NCBI GenBank assembly: GCA_026225235.1
Contig: JAMFSK010000114.1
Span: 1-64,000 of the forward strand
Reading direction: 5' to 3'
Length of the DNA stretch: 64,000 bases
DNA from: Burkholderiales bacterium
GTDB lineage: Bacteria > Pseudomonadota > Gammaproteobacteria > Burkholderiales > Burkholderiaceae
Notes under the pieces: generated by a model
What the model saw: only the letters and a program-made list of their open reading frames with translations
Told to the model about the DNA's origin: nothing
Database searches by the model: none
Shown: positions 17,176-25,949 of the stretch, piece by piece
Layout of the letters: each line of letters begins with the position of its first letter
Position numbering within the stretch: the first letter of the stretch is position 1
Program-made: the position numbers and the translations under genes

Positions 17176-18155
17176 GCACGCCGGCGAACCGAGTGGCCGG
17201 CTCGGCCAGGGATGACGGGCTCGCCGTCTCCCGCTCGCCTGCCAACGGCGTCTCCGCGCCCTTGCGTGCGCCCGTGTTGGATGGCAACGCAGCGTTTTGG
17301 GTCGAGACGCTTGATGAGTCAAGGCCCGCTGAGGCGTCCGAGGCGCCCTCGAATCCCGAGGCGACTCACGGATCGGTTCAACCTTCACTGACCCCACATT
17401 GGCGCATCGCCGGATGGCTGCTGCCGTTCGCTTTTCTCGCTGTGATCGAACTGCTGGTCCGCACCCAAGTGCTCCCCGAGCATCTTGTGCCTGCGCCGAG
17501 CACGATCTTCGAAACGCTCTGGCAACTCGGCGGCGACCGGCTCGGCCGGCATATCGCTGCAAGCAGCCTGCGCGTATTCGCAGGTTTTGCCCTGGGCGCG
17601 GGGCTCGCTCTGCTTGTCGGTGCCGCGATGGGCCTGAGCCGCAGGCTCGATGCGCTGCTTGATCCGAGCTTCCAGGCGCTGCGGGCGATTCCCTCGCTGG
17701 CCTGGGTGCCGGTACTCCTCTTGTGGATGGGGATCGATGAGGCGCCGAAGATCACGCTGGTCGCCATCGGCGCATTTTTTCCGGTTCACCTAAGCGTCGT
17801 GGCCGGCATTCGCGACGTCGATCGCAAGCTGATCGAGCTTGGCGAAGTCAATCGGCTTGGCCACCGTGCTCTGTTCTTGCGCATTCTGTTACCCGCATCC
17901 TTGCCGCAGATCTTTACCGGGCTGCGCACCGGCTTGAGCCTCGCCTGGATGTTCATGGTCGCCGCCGAACTGATTGCGGCGACGCGAGGGCTGGGCTATA
18001 TGCTAAGTGATGGCCGCGAAACCGGTCGCCCGGACCTCGTGTTCGGCGCCATCCTGCTTCTCGCACTGGCGGGGAAACTCAGCGACAGTGTGCTCAAGAC
18101 AGTCGAGAGCCGGGTACTGGCATGGCGGGACACCGGCAAAGGAGGTGCATCATGA
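17172..18155 (+). CDS. SsuC-like ABC permease with N-terminal extension
   Basis: This 327-residue inner-membrane permease belongs to the SsuC/TauC (BPD_transp_1) family. The EAA-type coupling loop is visible as LGEVNRLGHRALFLRILLPA, followed by FTGLRTGLSLAWMFMVAAELIA. Five or six membrane segments start only at about residue 78. The preceding stretch is hydrophilic, rich in Ala, Pro, Ser and Glu, and not found in typical 250-270 residue SsuC proteins. The start is a GTG overlapping the previous stop (GTGA). A later internal start is possible, but no good candidate with a ribosome site stands out. Confidence 0.88.
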   Translation: MSTPANRVAGSARDDGLAVSRSPANGVSAPLRAPVLDGNAAFWVETLDESRPAEASEAPSNPEATHGSVQPSLTPHWRIAGWLLPFAFLAVIELLVRTQVLPEHLVPAPSTIFETLWQLGGDRLGRHIAASSLRVFAGFALGAGLALLVGAAMGLSRRLDALLDPSFQALRAIPSLAWVPVLLLWMGIDEAPKITLVAIGAFFPVHLSVVAGIRDVDRKLIELGEVNRLGHRALFLRILLPASLPQIFTGLRTGLSLAWMFMVAAELIAATRGLGYMLSDGRETGRPDLVFGAILLLALAGKLSDSVLKTVESRVLAWRDTGKGGAS

Positions 18156-18919
18156 ATGCGCCGCCGCAGTCCTCCCCCCTGCTCGACGTCCATATCGATG
18201 GCAAAGAATATGGCGGACGGCTGGTGCTCGACCACGTTTCGCTGCACATGCGCCGCGGCGAGATCGTCAGCCTGGTGGGTCCGACGGGCTGTGGCAAGAG
18301 CACATTATTGCGCGTGCTGGCCGGGCTCGATCGGAGCTTCAAAGGTGAGGTCATTCTCGATAGGGAGCCGCAACGCGGACCGTCGGCGCGCATCGGGGTG
18401 ATCTTTCAGGAACCGCGCTTGCTGCCGTGGCTAAGCGTCGCGGATAACGTTGCGTTCCCGGCTGGAGCCCATCACGGCGACGAACCCCGCGTCGCCGAAC
18501 TGCTCGCGCAAGTCGGCTTACCGGATGCACGCGCGTTGCTTCCCAAGCAGCTTTCTGGCGGCATGGCCCAGCGGGTAGCCATTGCGCGCGGTCTGTTCGC
18601 GCGACCCGATTTGCTGCTCCTCGATGAACCCTTCAGTGCAGTCGATGCACTGACGCGCATGCGGTTGCAAGACCTCTTGCTATCGCTCGTTCAAGCTTCG
18701 CACACGGCGGCACTCATCGTGACGCATGATCTCGACGAAGCGCTCTACCTGTCAGACCGCGTCCTGCTGATGACGCCGACCGGTCGCAGCGGCGCAGGAC
18801 GCATCGCGCGTGAGATCATCGTCGATACCGCCCGGCCACGTGACCGCCGGCACCTGACGCTAGCGCAACTGCGCGGCGAGCTTCTGGAAGGGTTGGGCGA
18901 ACTCGTCAGCGTGTCATAA
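18152..18919 (+). CDS. SsuB-like ABC ATPase
   Basis: This 255-residue ATPase belongs to the SsuB/TauB/NrtD family. Walker A GPTGCGKST is at residues 43-51, the Q-loop is in FQEPRLLPW, the signature is LSGGMAQRVAIARGL and Walker B is LLLLDEPFSAVD, with the switch His in IVTHDLDEAL. AAAGGAGGTG lies just upstream of the ATG, the strongest ribosome-binding site in this operon. The start overlaps the permease stop (ATGA). It converges on the extra sulfonate-type binding protein ending at 18970, with only 50 bp between them. Confidence 0.9.
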   Translation: MNAPPQSSPLLDVHIDGKEYGGRLVLDHVSLHMRRGEIVSLVGPTGCGKSTLLRVLAGLDRSFKGEVILDREPQRGPSARIGVIFQEPRLLPWLSVADNVAFPAGAHHGDEPRVAELLAQVGLPDARALLPKQLSGGMAQRVAIARGLFARPDLLLLDEPFSAVDALTRMRLQDLLLSLVQASHTAALIVTHDLDEALYLSDRVLLMTPTGRSGAGRIAREIIVDTARPRDRRHLTLAQLRGELLEGLGELVSVS

Positions 18920-18969
18920 CGCTGACCGCACACCGAATGTCGCCCCCTGGTGCGCGGCTGCCCGATGGC

Positions 18970-19938
18970 TCAATGCGGCGTCCAGATCTGGATGTCCGTC
19001 GCCTTGAGCGCTTTGGGGATCAACCCCGACTCGAAGTAGGTATCGGCGATACGCTGTTGTTCAGCCAGATGGTCAGGGGAGACCGGCACGATCTTGTAAC
19101 TGCGACGGCTATTGGCGAGCGCAATCGTCGCTGCGGGAATATTGCCCCACACCGGCACGAGTTTCTCGGCGGCTTCCTGCGGGTGGGTCTTGACCCATTG
19201 CCCAGTCTCGCGCAATTCATCAAAAACGGCTTGCATGACATCGGGATGCTTCTCGACAAAACGCGTCGTCGCCGTGTAGAAGCGGTTGTATTCGGTGAGA
19301 CCATGGCTGCCATCCGCCACGACGCGAACTTTTGCATCGCGCTCCTGCGCGGCGAGAAACGGATCCCAGATCGCCCAGGCATCGACGTGACGGCTTGAGA
19401 AGGCCGCCAGACCATCCGGCGCTTCAAGATAGCTGACCTGGATATCCTTGATCGTCAGGCCGGCACTGGCTAGCGCACGCAGCAGCAGAAAGTTGGAACC
19501 CGAGCCCTTCGAGACGGCGACACGCTTGCCCTTCAGGTCGGCAATCGAATGAATTGGCGAGTCGTCCTGCACGATGATCGCCTGCGCGCCCGGCGCCGAA
19601 GTCTCTTCCGCGTAGTAAGTCAGCGGCGCGTTGGCGGCCTGCGTGAACAAGGCATAGGCATCGGCCACATCGGAGTTTAGATCGACGCTGCCGGCATTCA
19701 TCGACGTCGAGAGGTTCGCGGCGAACTCATGCCAGTTGACGTCATAGCCCATCGCCGCGAGTTTCTTCTCAAGCGCCCCGCTCTGTTTGAGCAGGATGAA
19801 CAACGTCGACGAGCGCTGGTAACTGATATTGACCGTCTCGTTTGCCTGCACGGTGCTTGATAGAGCGAACGCGCAAAACGCTGCGGCGGCGGCAAGCATG
19901 CGCGTCAGGCGGGAGGGAAAACGCAGTGAGACGGTCAT
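18970..19938 (-). CDS. Second sulfonate-type ABC binding protein
   Basis: This 322-residue NMT1/SsuA-like binding protein has a Sec signal of about 30 residues ending SSTVQA-NE. Family segments include IHSIADLKGKRVAVSKGSGS and HVDAWAIWDPFLAAQE, the latter forming the anion-binding cleft. The start at 19938 places the signal at the N-terminus. It is not part of the ssuACB-like operon but converges on it, so it may be an alternative receptor for the same permease with different specificity. The mature part lacks cysteine. That, together with the signal peptide, argues against a DszB-like desulfinase, which shares this fold. Confidence 0.87.
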   Translation of the reverse strand: MTVSLRFPSRLTRMLAAAAAFCAFALSSTVQANETVNISYQRSSTLFILLKQSGALEKKLAAMGYDVNWHEFAANLSTSMNAGSVDLNSDVADAYALFTQAANAPLTYYAEETSAPGAQAIIVQDDSPIHSIADLKGKRVAVSKGSGSNFLLLRALASAGLTIKDIQVSYLEAPDGLAAFSSRHVDAWAIWDPFLAAQERDAKVRVVADGSHGLTEYNRFYTATTRFVEKHPDVMQAVFDELRETGQWVKTHPQEAAEKLVPVWGNIPAATIALANSRRSYKIVPVSPDHLAEQQRIADTYFESGLIPKALKATDIQIWTPH

Positions 19939-20181
19939 AGACGGGGGGCGGGTACCAAACCAGCCACTGTAGCCAAAGGCGCCGCGCGCGCAAATTCGCA
20001 TTCACGGAATCGATAGCAGAAAATACTAGAAGCCCACCATTGACCGCGGAACTCACCCTTCGTCATCATGAAAGGCTATTCCGAGCAACGAGGGATACAC
20101 GGCTTCGCTTTTGCATCCGATGCCGATGTCGATATCGACACCGCGCTGCCTCGCTCAAGAACTTTGTCTCAGGCCGAACTC

Positions 20182-21258
20182 ATGTCCTCCTCCCATCCGC
20201 GCTTTGGTGTCTGGGCGCTCGTCCACGGCAGCCGTGCCGCCTTGCAAGATCCCGACGAACCCTATGACGCATCGTGGACGCGTAATCGTGAACTGATTCT
20301 GCAGGCCGAGCGACTGGGCTTCGATTCGACGCTGATCGCTCAGCACACCATCAATCCGCATCGCGAAGACCTCGATCAGCTCGAGGCCTGGACTGTATCC
20401 GCAGCGATCGCCGCATTGACGAGCAAGATCGAGATCATCACGGCGATCAAGCCCTATCTTTATCACCCGGTGGTACTCGCCAAGATGGCTCTGCAGATCG
20501 AAGAGATCAGTCAGGGCCGCTTCGCCATCAACCTCGTGAACGCATGGAATCGACCCGAACTAGCGAAGGCCGGCATCGGGTTCGCGGAACACGACGAGCG
20601 CTACGCATACGGCCACGAATGGATCACGATCGTCGACACGCTGATGCGCGGTGAACGGACGAATTTCAAAGGCCAGTTTTTTGATGTCGAGGACTATGTG
20701 CTGCGCCCGGCGGACCGGTTCCGCTCACGCCCCCGGATTTATGTCGGGGGCGAATCGGAGCCGGCGCGCGAACTGGTTGCCGACAAGGGCGATGTCTGGT
20801 TTATCAACGGGCAGCCCATCGATGACGTACGTGCGTTGATTGCCAACGTCGCGGCACGCCCACGCGCTGCGCAGCCTCTGCGGTTTGGCTTGTCTGCCTT
20901 TGCGATTGCACGACCCACCGAAGCGCAAGCCCAGGCTCACCTGGACCACTTGTTCAAGCTTGCTGAGAAAGATACGGCGCTGCGCGCGGCTCAGAAAGAA
21001 CACATCGATCCGAAAGTCGTGATGCACCAGACCTTCGCCAAGTCAAAACGGGTGGGCTCGAACGGCGGTACGGCGGCGGGCCTGGTCGGTAGCTACGACA
21101 CGGTGGCCCGACGGATTGTCGAATTTCATGAAGCGGGAATCGAGCTCTTCATGCTGCAATTCCAGCCGTTCGAAGCCGATATGGAAATCTTTGCAAAAGA
21201 GGTCATCCCTCGCGTGCGTGAGCGTATTGGTGTAGACCTCGGGCAGCCCGCAGGCTGA
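20182..21258 (+). CDS. LLM-class FMN-dependent monooxygenase (SsuD/SfnG-like)
   Basis: This 358-residue luciferase-like flavin monooxygenase is closest in style to alkanesulfonate (SsuD) and dimethylsulfone (SfnG) monooxygenases, which use FMNH2 and oxygen to release sulfite. It shows RFGVWALVHG at the N-terminus, LILQAERLGFDSTLIAQH, EISQGRFAINLVNAWNRPE and a C-terminal QFQPFEADMEIF. The ATG at 20182 is preferred since the N-terminal motif begins there. An ATG at 20068 would add 38 residues without family similarity. It is divergent from the second sulfonate binding protein and lies 99 bases before the FAD protein gene. The exact substrate is not determinable. Confidence 0.85.
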   Translation: MSSSHPRFGVWALVHGSRAALQDPDEPYDASWTRNRELILQAERLGFDSTLIAQHTINPHREDLDQLEAWTVSAAIAALTSKIEIITAIKPYLYHPVVLAKMALQIEEISQGRFAINLVNAWNRPELAKAGIGFAEHDERYAYGHEWITIVDTLMRGERTNFKGQFFDVEDYVLRPADRFRSRPRIYVGGESEPARELVADKGDVWFINGQPIDDVRALIANVAARPRAAQPLRFGLSAFAIARPTEAQAQAHLDHLFKLAEKDTALRAAQKEHIDPKVVMHQTFAKSKRVGSNGGTAAGLVGSYDTVARRIVEFHEAGIELFMLQFQPFEADMEIFAKEVIPRVRERIGVDLGQPAG

Positions 21259-21357
21259 TTCACCCGTGCCCCTGCAGGAAACGAGAGTGCCTTTGAATGG
21301 ATCGGGATCGATGCCTGTGGCATGCTCCAAGACTGGAATGAACGCGCGGGATTTCTT

Positions 21358-22902
21358 ATGAATGCACCTGCTGGCAGTATGGCGAGCGTCGGGACGACAA
21401 CTGCTCCGATCCGGATTGTCGTGATCGGTGGCGGTTTCACAGGCTTGGCTTTCATCATTCATGCCATCCGCACGCGTCTTGGTATCGGACGAAACAGGGG
21501 CGATAGCGACGAGGAAAGTGGAAGTGAGAGCGGGCCGCTCCTGCAGTTCGATCTCATCGAACGCAACGGCGAGCTCGGCCGTGGCATTGCCTATGGCACG
21601 CCCGACCGGCTGCACCGGATCAATGTCCCGAGCGACCGCATGAGCCTGCTCGCGGACGACCCCAGACACGCTACGCGCTGGCTTATTGAGCACGACACGC
21701 TTGACCCTGGCAGCACCGACGCCAATGGCCACCACTACGTGGCGCGTGAACACTACGGTGCCTACGTTGCCGCGACCCTAAGCGAGACACTGACCCTGGC
21801 GGGCGAACGCGTGCGCTTCACGCGTTGGCTCGCCAACGCGACGGCAATTCGCTCGCATGCCGCGGCAAAGGCTACGACAAGCGGGAATACCGGGGGACAT
21901 GGCGAGGAGCACACCGAGACGAACTCATTTGACGTCGTGCTCGACTCAGGTCATGTACTCGAAGGAGACCGCGTGGTCCTCTGCATCGGCCATGCCCCGC
22001 CTGCGCTCCCGTGCGCTGTCTCCGACGAAGCGCTCGGTGACCCTGCGCTGATCGTCAATCCTTGGGCGCCCCGCGTGTTCGAAGGGGTGCCGCGCGAAGC
22101 CTCGGTGCTGATTGTTGGCACGGGGCTGACCATGGCCGATTGTGCGGTCAGCCTGCTTGCGCGGGACCATCGCGGGCCGATCACGGCCATCTCGCGACGT
22201 GGCCTGCTCGCCCAGCCGCATGGACTGTTTTCCGACGGCGCCGACTTCCTGCGCGACGGCTCACCCCCGGACACCGCGCGTGCGCTTGTGCGCCTGCTGC
22301 GCGAACGCGTCGCCCACGACACGCCACAAACCGGCTGGCAGCCGACAGTCGATGCATTTCGCTTCGATCTCCCCCGTCTGTGGGGTGCCCTGCCGCCGCA
22401 GGAGAAACGACGCGTGATCCGGCGACTGCTGGCGTTCTGGGATGTCCATCGCTTTCGCGTGGCGCCCCAGGTTCATGCGGCACTCCGGGATGCGATCGAT
22501 ACCGCCCGAATCTCGATAGAGAGACTGGGCATCGCCGGCATCGAGCGTTCAACGGACGGTCTGGTCGCCACATTGCGGCGCCCAACCGGCGAGCTCGACC
22601 AGCGGGTGTTTGACCGCATCGTCTTTTGCACCGGACCTTCTCGCAATATCACCGGCAATCCACTCGTGCGTTCATTGCTCGATGCGGGGCTCGCGCGGCT
22701 CGACGCGACGGGCGTCGGTCTCGATGTCACGCTGCAGAGCCAGATCAAGAGCGAAGATGGCCGGCCGGTACCCGGCCTGTTCGCACTGGGCCCGATCACG
22801 CGCGGTACATTTGGCGAGATGACGGGGGCTCCCGATATCGCCCGGCATATCGAGAAATGGCTCAAGCAGGTGACCCCCCATCTGCTGGCCCAGGCCGCCT
22901 GA
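21358..22902 (+). CDS. FAD/NAD(P)-binding oxidoreductase (NAD_binding_9 type)
   Basis: This 514-residue flavoprotein belongs to the FAD-NAD(P)-binding family (PF13454-like). The dinucleotide motif VVIGGGFTGLAF is at residues 21-32, and GRGIAYGTPDRLHRINVPSDRMSLL follows the usual FAD-domain pattern. A second Rossmann-like segment, LIVGTGLTMADCAVSLL, is near residue 246. The family is poorly characterised, and members often sit in siderophore or sulfur-scavenging clusters. Here it is the last gene of the sulfur supercluster. It could supply reducing power or oxidise an intermediate, but no flavin-reductase signature is visible. Confidence 0.82.
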   Translation: MNAPAGSMASVGTTTAPIRIVVIGGGFTGLAFIIHAIRTRLGIGRNRGDSDEESGSESGPLLQFDLIERNGELGRGIAYGTPDRLHRINVPSDRMSLLADDPRHATRWLIEHDTLDPGSTDANGHHYVAREHYGAYVAATLSETLTLAGERVRFTRWLANATAIRSHAAAKATTSGNTGGHGEEHTETNSFDVVLDSGHVLEGDRVVLCIGHAPPALPCAVSDEALGDPALIVNPWAPRVFEGVPREASVLIVGTGLTMADCAVSLLARDHRGPITAISRRGLLAQPHGLFSDGADFLRDGSPPDTARALVRLLRERVAHDTPQTGWQPTVDAFRFDLPRLWGALPPQEKRRVIRRLLAFWDVHRFRVAPQVHAALRDAIDTARISIERLGIAGIERSTDGLVATLRRPTGELDQRVFDRIVFCTGPSRNITGNPLVRSLLDAGLARLDATGVGLDVTLQSQIKSEDGRPVPGLFALGPITRGTFGEMTGAPDIARHIEKWLKQVTPHLLAQAA

Positions 22903-22922
22903 ATCGAGGGCCGTTTCGATCC

Positions 22923-25382
22923 TTAGTGCTTGTTGAAAGGCACTGCCGCTGCCGACGAAGCCGGCGCCGCGCCGGAAGCCGCTGCAGCACCTGAAGCCGG
23001 CGCATGTTTTGTGCTGTTGCCGAAGAGTCCGCCATCATCGGTACTCGACGCCATATAGGCGGGTGCGGCCTTTGACTTCTGCATTTTCCCTGAGGGAGGC
23101 GCGGTCGGCGCATTGCGCATGTCGGCCAGCATTTGCGTGCACTGCAAGGCCTTGGTATTGCTTGGTTGGATGAGCGGGATCAAGGCCGCAAACGGGTTCA
23201 CGAGACCCAGGCCGACGGCGAGGCCACCTCGCACAGCGAGTGCTTCTACATTGACCCCCACCTTCGGATCCTTGAACGTGCCCTTGACGTAGAGAGGCGA
23301 GCGCAGTGAGAAGACTCGTAAGCCCTTGGTATGCGGATGGATGTTCAGATCCATCTGTTCACTGCGCATGTCGATATTGCCATCCATATTGATCACGGCA
23401 TCATCCGTGTCGAGCGCAAACACCCGCGAATCGAGTACCCCGTTCGTCACGACAAAATCGGCCGCCGCGCAATTGATTTTGACGTCGTGCTGCCCAAACA
23501 ACTTTTCGTAGACCACGTTGGCGACATTCAGGCCTGCGGCCTCCATATAGAGACGGCTCACCGTGCCATCGTTGACGAGTGCCTTGACTTCGCCGTTCGA
23601 ACTCGCGGCAAGTGCAGCCGGCGAGTTGCCCGTCGCCGACAGGGCTGCGTCACCGTTGACTTCTCCGAGTGCAGACTGCATCGTGGTGACGGTAGGGAAC
23701 AACTGCTTGAGTTTCAGGTGGCGGGCCGCAGTCGAAAAACGACCCTTGAGCGGCACCGTGCTGCCGTCGAGATAGATGTTCGAAGCCAGTGTGCCGCCGG
23801 CGACACCGAAATCGAGCGGCTGCAACGACAGCACGCCGTCTTTCATGATCAGGTGCGCATGAAGATCGGTGATCGGCAGCGCCGGATCCTTGATGATGCG
23901 TTGACTCGTGAACTTGACGTCTGCATCAATGGCTTTCCAGCGGTCAGTCTTGAATTCCTCGGTCGGCAGGGCCTTGGCCGAGGGCTGCCGCTGAGTTTCA
24001 CCTCGTTTCGCCTTGCTCGCGTTTGAATCGGCGCCAACGATCGGGGCGAGATCGGAAAACTGCAGCAAGTGCGAAACCAGATCGCCAGAGAGCAGCGGAC
24101 GGGGCTGTTTGCTCGCGTAGGTCAGCGACCCGTTCAGGTCACTACCGCCAACACGCCCTGTAAAGTTTTCATACTTGAAGACATCTCCACTCCTGTTGAA
24201 CTGGCCGATCAGATGCCCATCCGTTGCATAGGGCGGGGTTTCTGGCAAGGTCACCCCTGTCACGGCGTACAAGTGAGCGAGGCTCACCCCTTGAAGCCAG
24301 AGCCGGATGTCAAGCGCGGCGAGGTTCATCGGATCGGTGACCGTGCCCACGAAAGCGATGCGCGTGTCGCCGATCTTCACATCGGCCTGGATCGGGAACG
24401 GCCGCGCGGCGTCGCGCAACGCGAGGACCTGTCCGACTTTGCCCTTACCTTCTACGACCGTCTTCTTATACGTGCCCTTGACTGCCCAGCCCAAGCCGTA
24501 GCGCGGTTCAGAGGCGCTCGACTCTCCGTCTGCGGACACGACGCGGCCCGCTTCAGAAGCAGGTGTTGAGGCGGTATCCGAACCGGCTGTGGATGCCGCC
24601 TCCGACGCGACAGCAGCGGAAGCCGCACGGGCTGCTTGGGCTTCGCTAGTCGCGGGCGCACCCGATGCCGACGCTGCTTCAGACGCTTCAGACGCCGCAA
24701 CGGCCTTAGTCTGCCGATCGAGCTTGTTCGCCCCGCTGACCCCGACCGTCTTGGCGGACGACTGTCTCGAATCCGCTTCCTGCTGCTTCATGGCTTCACC
24801 AATGGGGACAGGCTGGCCCAGGGTATCGATGGTCGCCTTCATATCGGCTTGCGTGATCTGATCGTTAAAGGCAATCGCGCCTTTTGCAAAGGAGATATCG
24901 TGCAGTTCAAGGTTCCAACTCGACGGCTGCGACGACTGGGCGAGCTTGAACGTCCAGTTGTCGCGCTCGTCCTTAAGCCGTTCCAGATCGACCGATGGGT
25001 TCACCAGATTGATCGCGGGGATGATGATGTCATGGGCCAGCAAAGGCAGGACAGCGACCTCGAAGTCGATCTCATCGAGCGTGGCGAAGTACTTCTGCTG
25101 GGCCCAATTGGGGTTCGCAACCGTGATCTGGCTGGCCGAGAATCGTGGCCAGGGCACCCAGCGCTGCCAGCCGCGCGTATTGGGCGGGAAATGCCATCCG
25201 AGCTTGAGGTCGCCCTGGATCGTGAACTGGCGCCCGATGGCCTGGCTGACCTTGTCGTCGACCCAGGGGCGCGCACGGTTCCAGTCGAAAGTCAGAAAGA
25301 CGATAACGACGATTGCGATCAGGATCACCAGCACGCCGACAATCCCCCCCACTATCTTTCCGATTCTTCGGCCAGGCACCAT
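22923..25382 (-). CDS. AsmA-family protein with Ala/Ser-rich insert
   Basis: This 819-residue AsmA-like envelope protein is anchored in the inner membrane by one N-terminal helix (about residues 8-31), with a long periplasmic part. Relatives (AsmA, TamB, YhdP) are thought to bridge lipid transport to the outer membrane. The AsmA N-terminal block FTIQGDLKLGWHFPPNTRG starts near residue 53. A low-complexity stretch of Ala, Ser and Glu at about 228-293 interrupts the domain, and a second Ala/Ser-rich tail ends the protein. The start at 25382 puts the anchor at the N-terminus. It converges on the FAD protein with a 20-bp gap and has no obvious link to sulfur metabolism. Confidence 0.85.
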   Translation of the reverse strand: MVPGRRIGKIVGGIVGVLVILIAIVVIVFLTFDWNRARPWVDDKVSQAIGRQFTIQGDLKLGWHFPPNTRGWQRWVPWPRFSASQITVANPNWAQQKYFATLDEIDFEVAVLPLLAHDIIIPAINLVNPSVDLERLKDERDNWTFKLAQSSQPSSWNLELHDISFAKGAIAFNDQITQADMKATIDTLGQPVPIGEAMKQQEADSRQSSAKTVGVSGANKLDRQTKAVAASEASEAASASGAPATSEAQAARAASAAVASEAASTAGSDTASTPASEAGRVVSADGESSASEPRYGLGWAVKGTYKKTVVEGKGKVGQVLALRDAARPFPIQADVKIGDTRIAFVGTVTDPMNLAALDIRLWLQGVSLAHLYAVTGVTLPETPPYATDGHLIGQFNRSGDVFKYENFTGRVGGSDLNGSLTYASKQPRPLLSGDLVSHLLQFSDLAPIVGADSNASKAKRGETQRQPSAKALPTEEFKTDRWKAIDADVKFTSQRIIKDPALPITDLHAHLIMKDGVLSLQPLDFGVAGGTLASNIYLDGSTVPLKGRFSTAARHLKLKQLFPTVTTMQSALGEVNGDAALSATGNSPAALAASSNGEVKALVNDGTVSRLYMEAAGLNVANVVYEKLFGQHDVKINCAAADFVVTNGVLDSRVFALDTDDAVINMDGNIDMRSEQMDLNIHPHTKGLRVFSLRSPLYVKGTFKDPKVGVNVEALAVRGGLAVGLGLVNPFAALIPLIQPSNTKALQCTQMLADMRNAPTAPPSGKMQKSKAAPAYMASSTDDGGLFGNSTKHAPASGAAAASGAAPASSAAAVPFNKH

Positions 25383-25949
25383 ATGCGCTCCAAGGGTTTC
25401 GCAAGGTGGGGAGCATTCCCCGTGCCTCCGCCTGTGCAAAGAACTTCGTGCAGGCTCCCGCGCCCCTCTTCGCTCGGTCGACACGGTCGGCCTCGTGTGC
25501 GCAATCGATTAAACCGGTCGTTCGTTAACCAATTAGTGGAACAACAAACCACTATGCAGAACACGCTGGACGGGACATTGTTAAACGCTCCTACCGTTTC
25601 AGCGCTCTTGTCTAGCGATGAAAACACCAAGTCAGGTTCAATACCTCAATATATTCAGCATTCATGCTATGTAAAACACTGATCCTCCTCGCGGCGGCAA
25701 GCCCACAGTCACGGTAGGTGCTTTCCCTGAAATGATCCGCCATGCAGAACATCGCACCGTAAATTTATTGACGTCACGAGGGCGTCATGCCAAATTTCCT
25801 TCCGCTTCCCGCGCATCGCTGAGTTCGCTGCTGAACATCTGAGGCGACGCCGCGAGAGGCGCATCGTCCGTCCGACACTAGCCGTGATCTGCTGATGCAC
25901 GAGCGCTGAAAGCTGGCTTCCGTTTCTCGACCGGTTGGAGGTGTACAGA
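25383..25949. other. 567-bp gene-free region upstream of AsmA and liv genes
   Basis: I see no convincing gene here. Bases about 25500-25680 are clearly more AT-rich than the surroundings. They contain a 42-codon open frame (25554-25682) with no ribosome-binding site, which I do not call. GGGGA (25408-25412) and TCCCC (25417-25421) form a small hairpin in the leader of the AsmA gene. The candidate liv promoter lies at 25761-25797. The rest is featureless to me. Confidence 0.5.
25761..25797 (+). promoter_or_regulatory. Candidate liv-operon promoter with symmetric element
   Basis: TTGACG at 25768-25773 is a good -35 box, followed after 17 bp by CAAATT, a weak -10. TGACG (25769-25773) and CGTCA (25783-25787) form an inverted repeat, flanked by AAATTT at 25761 and again at 25792. 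The element therefore looks like an operator overlapping the promoter. It would give a leader of about 145 bases before the livH-like start codon. Confidence 0.35.

Noticed and set aside
18970-19938. Possible DszB-like desulfinase
   Set aside because: DszB shares the SsuA fold and the cluster contains DszA- and DszC-like genes. However, this protein has a Sec signal peptide and its mature part lacks a cysteine nucleophile, so it is a periplasmic binding protein.
25554-25682. 42-codon open frame in the AT-rich region before the liv operon
   Set aside because: There is no ribosome-binding site, no recognisable motif and no codon preference like the neighbours.
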